Shown: piece by piece, positions 33,397 to 42,337 of the stretch | How the letters are laid out: each line of letters begins with the position of its first letter | How positions within the stretch are numbered: the stretch's first letter is position 1 | NCBI RefSeq assembly: GCF_004341685.1 | Contig: NZ_SMAA01000006.1 | Location: 62,001 to 126,000, forward strand | Reading direction: 5' to 3' | Length of the DNA: 64,000 nucleotides | Source of the DNA: Pectinatus cerevisiiphilus | GTDB taxonomy: Bacteria > Bacillota > Negativicutes > Selenomonadales > Selenomonadaceae | Notes under the pieces: model-generated | Database searches by the model: none | Seen by the model: only the letters and a program-made list of their open reading frames with translations | Told to the model about the DNA's origin: nothing | Program-made: the position numbers and the translations under genes

Positions 33397-33556
33397 TATT
33401 TAAATATTTTACGGCTGGAATGTTTTTCAGCCTTTAAAAAATAAATGCTTTTAGTGATACAAAAATTGTGTTTTAAATATCTTTAATGTTTCTGCTTTAG
33501 AAGAAAAGCAAGGCCAATTTTAATAATGTACATTATGGATATTTTTAAGCTTTTAC

Positions 33557-33585
33557 TTGATATTTTATTTTAAAGCCAGTATAAT
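33557..33585 (+). promoter_or_regulatory. Sigma-A promoter of the plsX-fab operon
   Basis: TTGATA, a 17-nt spacer and TATAAT, about 60 bp before plsX. An imperfect inverted stretch (GATTCAATC and ATCGAT near 33599-33612) lies just past the predicted start and could be an operator, but it matches neither the FapR nor the FabT consensus that I know. Confidence 0.7.
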
Positions 33586-33643
33586 AACAAAACGAATGAT
33601 TCAATCGATTATTATACTTTAACAAGCAATAGGGAGGCTGGAC

Positions 33644-34669
33644 ATGAGAATAGCGCTGGATGCAATGGGGGGAGATTATGCCCCTGAACAGATAGTTGCT
33701 GGTGCGATTGATGCTGCCCGAGAATTTGGCTGTGAAATAGTGCTTGTCGGAGATCAAGAGAAAATATATAGAGAATTAAATAAATACCCTGACTGGAACA
33801 AATTGAAAATTTCAGTACATCATGCTACTGAAGTTATTGAAATGGGTGAACATCCTGTCGCAGCAGTGCGAAAGAAGAAGGACTCTTCACTGGTAGTAGC
33901 AGCGCAGCTTGCCAAAAAAGGTGAGTGTGATGCTGTTATTTCAGCCGGCAGCACAGGTGCTGCTGTCACGTCAGCGCTTTTTACATTGGGACGTATTGCG
34001 GGAATTGATAGACCTACTATAGCTACACCTATTCCCACCGGCCATGGTGTTACACTTCTCATGGATTCTGGCGCAAATGTGGATAGTAAACCACGGCATC
34101 TCGTGCAAAGTGCACTTATGGGTTCAATTTACTCCGAATGTGTTTTCGGTATCAAAAAACCGCGCGTAGGTTTATTGAACATTGGGGAAGAAGCAACCAA
34201 GGGAAATGAACAGGTTTTGAACACATATCCTCTTCTTAATCAAATGCACACAATTAATTTTAAGGGCAATGCTGAAGGCAGGGATATCACGGGCGGTTCT
34301 TTTGACGTAGTGGTCTGTGATGGCTTTGTGGGCAATATAGTTTTGAAATTTGCCGAAGGCTTGGCAAAGACACTGCTGAAACTTATGCGGGAAGCTATAA
34401 TGAAAGGTGGCTTACTGGCTAAGGTCGGTGCACTGCTTTTATCGCCTACTTTAAAGAAGTTTGCCCAGCAGATAGATTATGCTGAATATGGTGGAGCACC
34501 TTTGCTTGGCGTTGATGGATGCTATATAATAGCACATGGGAGTTCTAATGCAAAGGCAATAAAGAGCGCCATAGGTGTGGCTTGTGAATATGTCAAGCAG
34601 GACGTGGTAAGCCGCATACGAGAAAATATAGAGAAAGAGGAGATGCTGGCTGATGACAGGGAGAAATAG
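33644..34669 (+). CDS. plsX: Phosphate acyltransferase PlsX
   Basis: PlsX makes acyl-phosphate from acyl-ACP, the first step of the PlsX-PlsY phospholipid pathway. The 341-residue protein starts MRIALDAMGGDYAPEQIVAG, the diagnostic N-terminus, with VISAGSTGAAVTSAL near residue 100 and VVCDGFVGNIVLK near 225. GGGAGG precedes the ATG. The gene opens the fatty acid cluster and overlaps fabH by 17 bp. Unlike Bacillus there is no fapR in front of it. PlsY is not in this window. Confidence 0.96.
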   Translation: MRIALDAMGGDYAPEQIVAGAIDAAREFGCEIVLVGDQEKIYRELNKYPDWNKLKISVHHATEVIEMGEHPVAAVRKKKDSSLVVAAQLAKKGECDAVISAGSTGAAVTSALFTLGRIAGIDRPTIATPIPTGHGVTLLMDSGANVDSKPRHLVQSALMGSIYSECVFGIKKPRVGLLNIGEEATKGNEQVLNTYPLLNQMHTINFKGNAEGRDITGGSFDVVVCDGFVGNIVLKFAEGLAKTLLKLMREAIMKGGLLAKVGALLLSPTLKKFAQQIDYAEYGGAPLLGVDGCYIIAHGSSNAKAIKSAIGVACEYVKQDVVSRIRENIEKEEMLADDREK

Positions 34670-35654
34670 CGCCGGTATACTCGGTACGGGCTTTTGCCTG
34701 CCAGAGAAGAAGATGACTAATTTTGATCTTGAAAAAATAGTCAATACCAGTGATGACTGGATAGTAGGACGGACGGGAATACACGAACGGCGTATAGCAC
34801 CAGAAGGAACAGCTACTTCAGATATAGCGTTTGGAGCAGCAAAAATGGCGCTAAAAGATGCCAATGTTAAACCGGAAGATCTTGATCTAATAATCGTGGC
34901 AACCATATCTTCAGACCGCATAATACCTTCTACTGCTTGTGTGCTGCAGGATATGCTTGGTGCCAGTCATGCAGGGGCTTTTGATCTGACGGCGGCTTGT
35001 TCGGGATTTATATACGCTTCATCCATTGCTGTCCAATTTATCGAATCAGGTGTATATAAAAAAATTCTGGTAATAGGTGCGGAAGCTTTATCAAGATTTG
35101 TTGACTGGCAGGATCGCAATACTTGTGTTATTTTTGGTGATGGTGCCGGTGCAGCAGTGTATGGGCAAGTAGACGATGGTTATGGTATGCTTTCTTTTGA
35201 ACTTGGTTCTGACGGAAGCGGCGGTAATAGTCTCGACATTCCAGGCGGAGGAAGCCTGCATCCCGCGTCGCTGGATACGGTCAAAAACAGGCTGCATTAT
35301 TTACATATGAACGGTAAGGAAGTTTTCCGTTTTTCTGTAAAGATTATGGGAGAAACAGTTTTAAATTCATTGAAAAAAGCAGGCATGCAGATAGAAGATA
35401 TTGACTGGCTTGTTCCGCATCAGGCTAATATCCGTATTATCCAGACAGGGGCAAAACGCTTGCATTTATCAATGGACAAGGTCATTGTAAATATAGGTAA
35501 ATACGGAAATACTTCTGCGGCATCTATTCCTATAGCACTGGCCGAAGCAGCTCATAATAAAACTTTTAAAAGAGGCGATATATTAGCTTTTTCTGGATTT
35601 GGTGCAGGGCTTACATGGGCATCGTGCATCATGAAATGGGCTAAGGAGGAATAG
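34653..35654 (+). CDS. fabH: 3-oxoacyl-ACP synthase III (FabH)
   Basis: FabH condenses acetyl-CoA or branched acyl-CoA with malonyl-ACP to start fatty acid synthesis. The 333-residue protein has the N-terminal GILGTGFCLPE, WIVGRTGIHERRIA, the catalytic cysteine in LTAACSGFIY (about residue 114), histidine in VPHQANIRI and asparagine in GKYGNTSAAS, completing the Cys-His-Asn triad. Its start lies inside plsX. The fabK start follows only 2 bp after its stop. Confidence 0.96.
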   Translation: MTGRNSAGILGTGFCLPEKKMTNFDLEKIVNTSDDWIVGRTGIHERRIAPEGTATSDIAFGAAKMALKDANVKPEDLDLIIVATISSDRIIPSTACVLQDMLGASHAGAFDLTAACSGFIYASSIAVQFIESGVYKKILVIGAEALSRFVDWQDRNTCVIFGDGAGAAVYGQVDDGYGMLSFELGSDGSGGNSLDIPGGGSLHPASLDTVKNRLHYLHMNGKEVFRFSVKIMGETVLNSLKKAGMQIEDIDWLVPHQANIRIIQTGAKRLHLSMDKVIVNIGKYGNTSAASIPIALAEAAHNKTFKRGDILAFSGFGAGLTWASCIMKWAKEE

Positions 35655-35655
35655 T

Positions 35656-36603
35656 ATGTTTGAAAAAAATAAATTATGTAAATTACTCAATATACAATAT
35701 CCGATATTTCAAGGCGGCATGGCATGGATAGGGACTGCTGAACTTGCTTCTGCTGTTTCTAATGCCGGCGGACTGGGAATTATAGGAGCAGGACATATGC
35801 CTCCGGATATGCTTCGCACGGAAATACAAAAAACCAAAAAATGGACGAAGAAACCTTTTGGTGTAAATATTATGTTAATGTCACCGTTTGTAAAAGAAGT
35901 CATGCAGGTCGTTTTAGAAGAACGTGTCCCTGTTATTACAACCGGTGCGGGTAATCCAGGAGAATATATTCCGGCGATGAAGGAAATTGGCAGTAAGGTT
36001 ATTCCTGTTGTCGCTTCTGTAGCATTGGCGAAAAGACTTGTGCGGACAGGTGTCGATGCAGTCATTGCAGAAGGCCTTGAAAGCAGAGGGCATATAGGGG
36101 AAATAACGACTATGTCCTTAGTACCACAGATAGTTGATGCTGTAGATGTCCCTGTTATAGCAGCCGGTGGTATAGGCGATGCAAGGGGCGTTTTGGCAGC
36201 TTTTGCTTTAGGTGCTGTCGGTGTCCAGATGGGAACGCGATTTGTTTTGTCGGATGAATGTATTGCCCACGAAAATTATAAAAAATTAGTTTTAAAAGCC
36301 AGAGATAGATCCACCGTGGTTACGGGTAGATCGACAGGCCACCCTGTACGTGTCTTGGCAAATAAATTGACAAGAAAATTTGAAGAACTGGAAAAAGCTG
36401 GTACGGCTCCAGAAGAATTGGAAAAGCTTGGTGCTGGAAAACTCAACCTGGCTACGCATAAAGGTGACGTGGTAAATGGTTCAGTTATGATCGGCCAAAT
36501 CAGCGGTATGTTAAATGAAATAAAACCGGTTAAACAAATTATTACAGATATAGTTTCACAGATAGATGGTGAACTTAATAGAATTGAAAATAGTTGCAAA
36601 TAG
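35656..36603 (+). CDS. fabK: Enoyl-ACP reductase II (FabK), FMN-dependent
   Basis: FabK is the FMN-dependent, triclosan-insensitive enoyl-ACP reductase of many Firmicutes. The 315-residue TIM-barrel shows IQYPIFQGGMAWIGTAELA at the start and GLESRGHIGEITTM with the catalytic-site histidine. FMN phosphate loops are at VIAAGGIGDARG and GAVGVQMGTRF. The C-terminal GAGKLNLATHKGDVVNGSV closely follows streptococcal FabK, which supports a true FabK rather than a nitronate monooxygenase. It has its own AAGGAGG. A second, more distant paralogue is encoded 2.2 kb downstream. No FabI is seen. Confidence 0.9.
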   Translation: MFEKNKLCKLLNIQYPIFQGGMAWIGTAELASAVSNAGGLGIIGAGHMPPDMLRTEIQKTKKWTKKPFGVNIMLMSPFVKEVMQVVLEERVPVITTGAGNPGEYIPAMKEIGSKVIPVVASVALAKRLVRTGVDAVIAEGLESRGHIGEITTMSLVPQIVDAVDVPVIAAGGIGDARGVLAAFALGAVGVQMGTRFVLSDECIAHENYKKLVLKARDRSTVVTGRSTGHPVRVLANKLTRKFEELEKAGTAPEELEKLGAGKLNLATHKGDVVNGSVMIGQISGMLNEIKPVKQIITDIVSQIDGELNRIENSCK

Positions 36604-36633
36604 ATATTTATTGGCATTATTAATAGATAAGAT

Positions 36634-36662
36634 TTGAACGTTGTGTATTTTTCCCATTATAT
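36634..36662 (+). promoter_or_regulatory. Possible internal promoter ahead of fabD
   Basis: TTGAAC, a 17-nt spacer and TTATAT lie in the 146-bp gap between fabK and fabD. This is the widest gap in the cluster, so a secondary promoter is reasonable, but the -10 is poor. Confidence 0.3.
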
Positions 36663-36749
36663 TTAAAAGAGGAAAAAGCGGGATAATCGTAAGATAAATT
36701 ATTACTTATATAAATATTTTAGTAAGATGATGAAGGGACGTCGTTCTTT

Positions 36750-38439
<1,690 letters not shown>

Positions 38440-38485
38440 TATTGGCATTTATTGAGTTTATTATAGGGGAGGAGGTGAACAACAT

Positions 38486-38716
38486 ATGTCGACATTCGAA
38501 AAAGTTAGAGATATTGTTGTAGAACAATTGGGTGTAGAAGCAGATGAGGTCAAAATTGATTCCACTTTTATTGACGATTTAGGAGCTGACTCACTGGATA
38601 TTGTTGAATTGATCATGGCTTTTGAAGAAGAATTTGGTATTGAAATTCCAGATGAAGCTGCTGAAAAAATCAAGACGGTTCAAGATGTTGTAACCTATAT
38701 AGACCAGAACAAATAA
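38486..38716 (+). CDS. acpP: Acyl carrier protein
   Basis: Acidic 76-residue carrier with the phosphopantetheine serine in [15 protein letters not shown] (Ser near residue 37). GGGGAGGAGGTG precedes the ATG, one of the strongest ribosome binding sites in the window, matching the high abundance of ACP. It sits in the middle of the fab operon. Confidence 0.97.
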   Translation: MSTFEKVRDIVVEQLGVEADEVKIDSTFIDDLGADSLDIVELIMAFEEEFGIEIPDEAAEKIKTVQDVVTYIDQNK

Positions 38717-38725
38717 GACTCTTAG

Positions 38726-38757
38726 TCGGTTTAGAGGGCGATCGCCTTCTAAGCCGA
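38726..38757 (+). other. Strong hairpin between acpP and the second fabK-like gene
   Basis: TCGGTTTAGA and TCTAAGCCGA flank GGCGATCGCC, giving a nearly continuous 15-bp stem with almost no loop. There is no T-tract after it, so it is more likely an mRNA stabiliser or processing site than a terminator. Confidence 0.55.
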
Positions 38758-38786
38758 TAAAAGCGGAAGTGATAGGAGGAGTTATT

Positions 38787-39731
38787 TTGAAACTTCCGGA
38801 GCTGAAGATTGGCGATAAAATCGCAAAAGTACCGATCGTTCAGGGAGGTATGGCAATAAGATTGTCAACAGCCCGTCTTGCTGCGGCAGTGGCAAATGAA
38901 GGCGGTATAGGTTTGATCGCTGCGTCCGGTATGACAAATGACGAATTGAGATATGAAATTCGCTTGGCCCGTTCTTTGACATCTGGGATTATTGGTATCA
39001 ATATAATGGTAGCTGCTAAAAAATTTAGCGAATTAATGAAGACTGCTATTAAGGAAGGTATAGATCTGGTAGTTGCGGGAGCAGGTTTTTCTCGTGATAT
39101 GTTTGGGATAGGCAGAGAATCAGGAACGCCTATCGTACCAATTGTATCTTCTGCTAAACTGGCGAAAATTTCCCAACATCTTGGCGCAGCTGCTGTAGTA
39201 GTGGAAGGCACGGAAGCAGGCGGACATTTAGGGACAAATATTTCCATAAAAACATTAATCCCAGAAGTCCGTAATGCGGTCAGCTTACCTGTTATTGCGG
39301 CAGGTGGTATATTAACCGGTCAGGATATTGTTGATTTTATAAAAATGGGCGCCAACGGTGTCCAAATGGGGTCTAGATTTGCTGCAAGCGAAGAATCAAA
39401 TGCAGCACCTGCTTTAAAAGATTTTTATTTGAAGGCTAATCCTAAAGATATAGTTGTGATACAGAGTCCGGTAGGGCTTCCGGGTCGTGCCGTACGCAAT
39501 CCGTTTTCAGAAAGAATAATGCAGGGACCGGTTCCGATTGAACATTGTGACAATTGTCTAAAAAATTGTAAACATAATTTCTGTATTATAAAAGCTTTAG
39601 AAAGAGCCCAACAGGGTGATGTTGAGACCGGATTGGTTTTTGCTGGTGAATATATTCATAAAATAAAAGAAATATTGCCAGTCAAGGAAATATTTGCGCG
39701 GCTGAAACAACAAGCTGCCGAAGCAAATTAA
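38787..39731 (+). CDS. Second FabK-like / nitronate monooxygenase-type flavoprotein with Cys cluster
   Basis: This 314-residue FMN-binding TIM-barrel protein belongs to the same superfamily as FabK but is clearly divergent. KVPIVQGGMAIRLSTARLAA lies at the N-terminus, EGTEAGGHLGTN carries the active-site histidine, and the FMN loops are VIAAGGILTGQD and GANGVQMGSRF. The C-terminal fifth differs from FabK: it has PVGLPGRAVRNPF and a cysteine cluster CDNCLKNCKHNFC (about residues 254-266) that could bind a metal or Fe-S centre. The TTG start at 38787 has AGGAGG 7 nt upstream. It may be a second enoyl reductase or another oxidoreductase; its place between acpP and fabF argues for a role in lipid synthesis. 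Confidence 0.75.
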   Translation: MKLPELKIGDKIAKVPIVQGGMAIRLSTARLAAAVANEGGIGLIAASGMTNDELRYEIRLARSLTSGIIGINIMVAAKKFSELMKTAIKEGIDLVVAGAGFSRDMFGIGRESGTPIVPIVSSAKLAKISQHLGAAAVVVEGTEAGGHLGTNISIKTLIPEVRNAVSLPVIAAGGILTGQDIVDFIKMGANGVQMGSRFAASEESNAAPALKDFYLKANPKDIVVIQSPVGLPGRAVRNPFSERIMQGPVPIEHCDNCLKNCKHNFCIIKALERAQQGDVETGLVFAGEYIHKIKEILPVKEIFARLKQQAAEAN

Positions 39732-39746
39732 GGCGAGGTGTATATT

Positions 39747-40988
39747 TTGGCAGACAGAGTAGTTATTACCGGTCTAGGTGCAGTTACACCTATTGGTATT
39801 GGCAAAGATAAATTTTGGGAAAATCTATTAGCTGGAAAATCAGGTATAGGCAAGATTACACATTTTGATGCTACCGAATTTAAAGCTCAGATTGCTGGAC
39901 AGGTTAATGATTTTGAAGCAACTGATTTCATAGATAAAAAAGAAGCCAGAAGAATGGATAGGTATACGCAATTTGCTATTGCCGCTACCAGAATGGCTTT
40001 TGAAGATGCTAAAATTGATTTATCAAAAGAAGATAAAGAACGTATCGGTGTATTTATTGGAACAGGCATTGGCGGTATCGAAACGATGCATGAACAGTAC
40101 ACCGTTTTGTTGGCAAAGGGACCAAATAGAATAAGTCCTTTTTGCGTACCAATGATGATTGCTAACATGGCAACAGGACAGACCTCTATTACCTTTGGTT
40201 TGCAAGGGCCTAGTTGCTGTCCAATTACAGCATGTGCTACTGGTACTAATGCTATAGGTGATGCTATGCGCGTCATCCAGAGAGGCGAAGCAGACGTCAT
40301 GGTAGCTGGTGGAACAGAAGCTTGTATTTCACCTTTGCCAGTGGCTGGTTTCGCTTCCATGAAAGCTTTATGCACCAATATGAATGATAATCCAGAAAAG
40401 GCTTCACGTCCGTTTGATAAAAACCGTAGTGGTTTTGTAATGGGTGAAGGTTCTGGGATTGTCGTGTTGGAAAGTTTGACTCATGCTTTGAAACGCGGAG
40501 CTGAAATTTATGCTGAAGTTTCCGGTTATGCAGCTACTTCAGATGCTTATCATATAACTAGTCCGGCACCGGCGGCAATTCAGCCGGCAAGATGTTTCTC
40601 ATTGGCGATAAAGGATGCGGGACTTCAACCGGAAGATATTGATTATATAAACGCGCATGGTACTTCAACACAATTGAACGAAAGAACAGAAACAGCTGCT
40701 ATTAAAAAAGCTTTCGGTGCCCACGCTTACAAATTGGCTATCAGTTCGATCAAATCAATGATCGGCCATCTTTTAGGTGCTGCCGGCGGAATAGAATGTA
40801 TAGCCACAGCATTGACTGTGAAAAATGATATGATACCAGCCACTATAAATCTGGAAACACCTGATGAAAACTTAGATCTGGATTATGTACCTAATATAGC
40901 CAGAAAAAAAGTTGTCAATGCGGCAATTTCTGATTCCTTAGGATTTGGCGGGCATAACGCGACAATTCTTCTGAAAAAATTTAAATAA
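39747..40988 (+). CDS. fabF: 3-oxoacyl-ACP synthase II (FabF)
   Basis: Elongating condensing enzyme of 413 residues. VVITGLGAVTPIG opens the protein, the catalytic cysteine lies in ITACATGTNAIGDA (about residue 163), and the two histidines are in NAHGTSTQLNE and SMIGHLLGAAGG. The C-terminal FGFGGHNATI-type end reads SLGFGGHNATILL. The TTG start at 39747 is preferred because GAGGTG sits 6 nt upstream. The gene follows the FabK-like gene by 15 bp and precedes rnc by 13 bp. Confidence 0.96.
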   Translation: MADRVVITGLGAVTPIGIGKDKFWENLLAGKSGIGKITHFDATEFKAQIAGQVNDFEATDFIDKKEARRMDRYTQFAIAATRMAFEDAKIDLSKEDKERIGVFIGTGIGGIETMHEQYTVLLAKGPNRISPFCVPMMIANMATGQTSITFGLQGPSCCPITACATGTNAIGDAMRVIQRGEADVMVAGGTEACISPLPVAGFASMKALCTNMNDNPEKASRPFDKNRSGFVMGEGSGIVVLESLTHALKRGAEIYAEVSGYAATSDAYHITSPAPAAIQPARCFSLAIKDAGLQPEDIDYINAHGTSTQLNERTETAAIKKAFGAHAYKLAISSIKSMIGHLLGAAGGIECIATALTVKNDMIPATINLETPDENLDLDYVPNIARKKVVNAAISDSLGFGGHNATILLKKFK

Positions 40989-41001
40989 GCCGGGTTTAAA
41001 A

Positions 41002-41709
41002 ATGAGTATTTCAAAAGAGCGTAAAGAAAATTTATTACTTTTATCCTCATGTCTCGGAGTTGTTTTCAAAGATTTAGCTCTATTGGATACGGCTCTTACA
41101 CATACTTCATATGCCAATGAAGCTAAAAATGGGATAATTCATAATGAACGCTTAGAATTTCTTGGTGATGCTGTACTGGAACTGGCGTGCAGTACATATC
41201 TGTTCAATAGATTTCCCCAGATGCCAGAAGGAGAAATGACAAAGGCACGTGCCTCTGTGGTTTGTGAGACAACGTTGGCAGATTTGTCTGCACAGCTGGG
41301 GGTTGGTAAGTATCTTCTGCTGGGCAAAGGCGAACGCTTAACAGGTGGCAGTAAAAGACCATCTATTTTAGCCGATACTTTTGAAGCTGTAATCGGCGCA
41401 ATATATCTTGACCAAGGTTGGCAGACCGCCAATAAATATATTCTTGCTAAGTTGCACAGCGCACTTGTCGCTGTCGAGCAGGGGTATAATTTGAAAGATT
41501 ATAAAACAATTTTGCAGGAACTCGTCCAAAGCCAGGGCACCTGCATTGAATATAAACTGATAAACGAAACAGGGCCTGACCATGCTAAATGTTTTTGCTT
41601 TGCTGCTGTAGTGAACGGTGAACGAAAGGGATCTGGTAGTGGCAGCAGTAAAAAAGAGGCTGAACAGCATGCGGCTTTTGAAGCTTTAAAAGGGTATGGC
41701 GTTTTATAA
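41002..41709 (+). CDS. rnc: Ribonuclease III
   Basis: Double-strand-specific endoribonuclease for rRNA and mRNA processing, 235 residues. The signature NERLEFLGDAVLELA (about residues 49-63) carries the acidic catalytic residues. ADTFEAVIGAIYLD supplies the second set near residue 118-131, and a dsRNA-binding domain fills the last 75 residues (GSGSSKKEAEQHAAFEAL). It is the last gene of the fab cluster, the common Firmicute arrangement acpP-fabF-rnc. Confidence 0.96.
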   Translation: MSISKERKENLLLLSSCLGVVFKDLALLDTALTHTSYANEAKNGIIHNERLEFLGDAVLELACSTYLFNRFPQMPEGEMTKARASVVCETTLADLSAQLGVGKYLLLGKGERLTGGSKRPSILADTFEAVIGAIYLDQGWQTANKYILAKLHSALVAVEQGYNLKDYKTILQELVQSQGTCIEYKLINETGPDHAKCFCFAAVVNGERKGSGSGSSKKEAEQHAAFEALKGYGVL

Positions 41710-41750
41710 TTTAGATTCTAGCACTTGTATTTTAATTATGTTAAACTCAA

Positions 41751-41800
41751 AATAACCACAAGAAAGAGCAGGGGATCCCATGCTTTTTCTTGTGGTTATT
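41751..41800. terminator. Long palindromic hairpin after rnc
   Basis: Two 20-nt arms (AATAACCACAAGAAAGAGCA and its complement with one G-T) flank GGGGATCCCA, itself nearly palindromic. It separates rnc from the convergent small gene at 41821 and can end transcripts from both sides; on the minus strand a TTTT follows. Confidence 0.75.
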
Positions 41801-41820
41801 GTAGTATTATTAATAAAACA

Positions 41821-42171
41821 TCAGGTATTTTTGGCTATTACAGCACCCAGTACAGCAGCAACGATAGCAGTGGTCGTTAATTCTCCGGTAGAATGTCCCT
41901 TATCATCATTATTATCTTGGTCCTTTTTATCTACATCTCTTTTATGATGCCAGTCTTTATTATGGTCGTCTTTATGATCCTTTTTGTAATCAGCATTGTG
42001 GTCACGGTCACCCCTATGATCTCTTCTGTGGTCAAAATGTGAAGGCGCGTTGTTAGGGTTAGGTGGCGCATTTAGTGGTTGTGCGCTCGCAACAGCTGTT
42101 CCCAAGACGGTCATCAACATAAAGGATTAAAGAACAAAAGCTGTTATTTTTTTCAATTTGTGTTTAAACAT
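41821..42171 (-). pseudogene. His/Asp-rich small secreted protein with an in-frame stop in the signal peptide
   Basis: From ATG 42171 (AAGGAG about 11 nt upstream) the frame reads MFKHKLKKITAFVL, then TAA at 42129-42127. It continues in the same frame as SFMLMTVLGTAVASAQP and a 75-residue mature part. Together the two pieces make a standard signal peptide with cleavage after ASA, so the stop appears to be a nonsense mutation or a sequencing error. The remaining open frame from ATG 42120 (99 residues) would lack the basic n-region. The mature part is extremely rich in His, Asp and Lys (for example HFDHRRDHRGDRDH) and ends with a hydrophobic TTTAIVAAVLGAVIA segment. Metal binding is possible; no family is recognised. 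Confidence 0.65.
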
Positions 42172-42292
42172 ATTCTTTACACTCTCCTTGTTAGTAATTA
42201 TTTATTTACTATTCATGTAAGATATTATACTATTATATTGATGGGTATTTGTGTCATTAGTATGACATTTTATGTAACAAAAAATTAAAAAT

Positions 42293-42324
42293 AAAAAGGC
42301 GATCCAAAACAGGACCGTCTTTTT
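42293..42324 (-). terminator. Terminator of clpB
   Basis: On the minus strand an imperfect stem AAAAAGACGGTCC / GGATCGCCTTTTT lies 14 bp past the clpB stop and ends in a T-run. Confidence 0.7.
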
Positions 42325-42337
42325 ATTGCTAGTCAGC

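Noticed and set aside
33413-33432. Small hairpin GGCTG / CAGCC followed by TTTAAAAAA between rpmF and plsX.
   Set aside because: Short stem, long loop and no real T-run; the terminator at 33358-33396 already ends the rpmF transcript.
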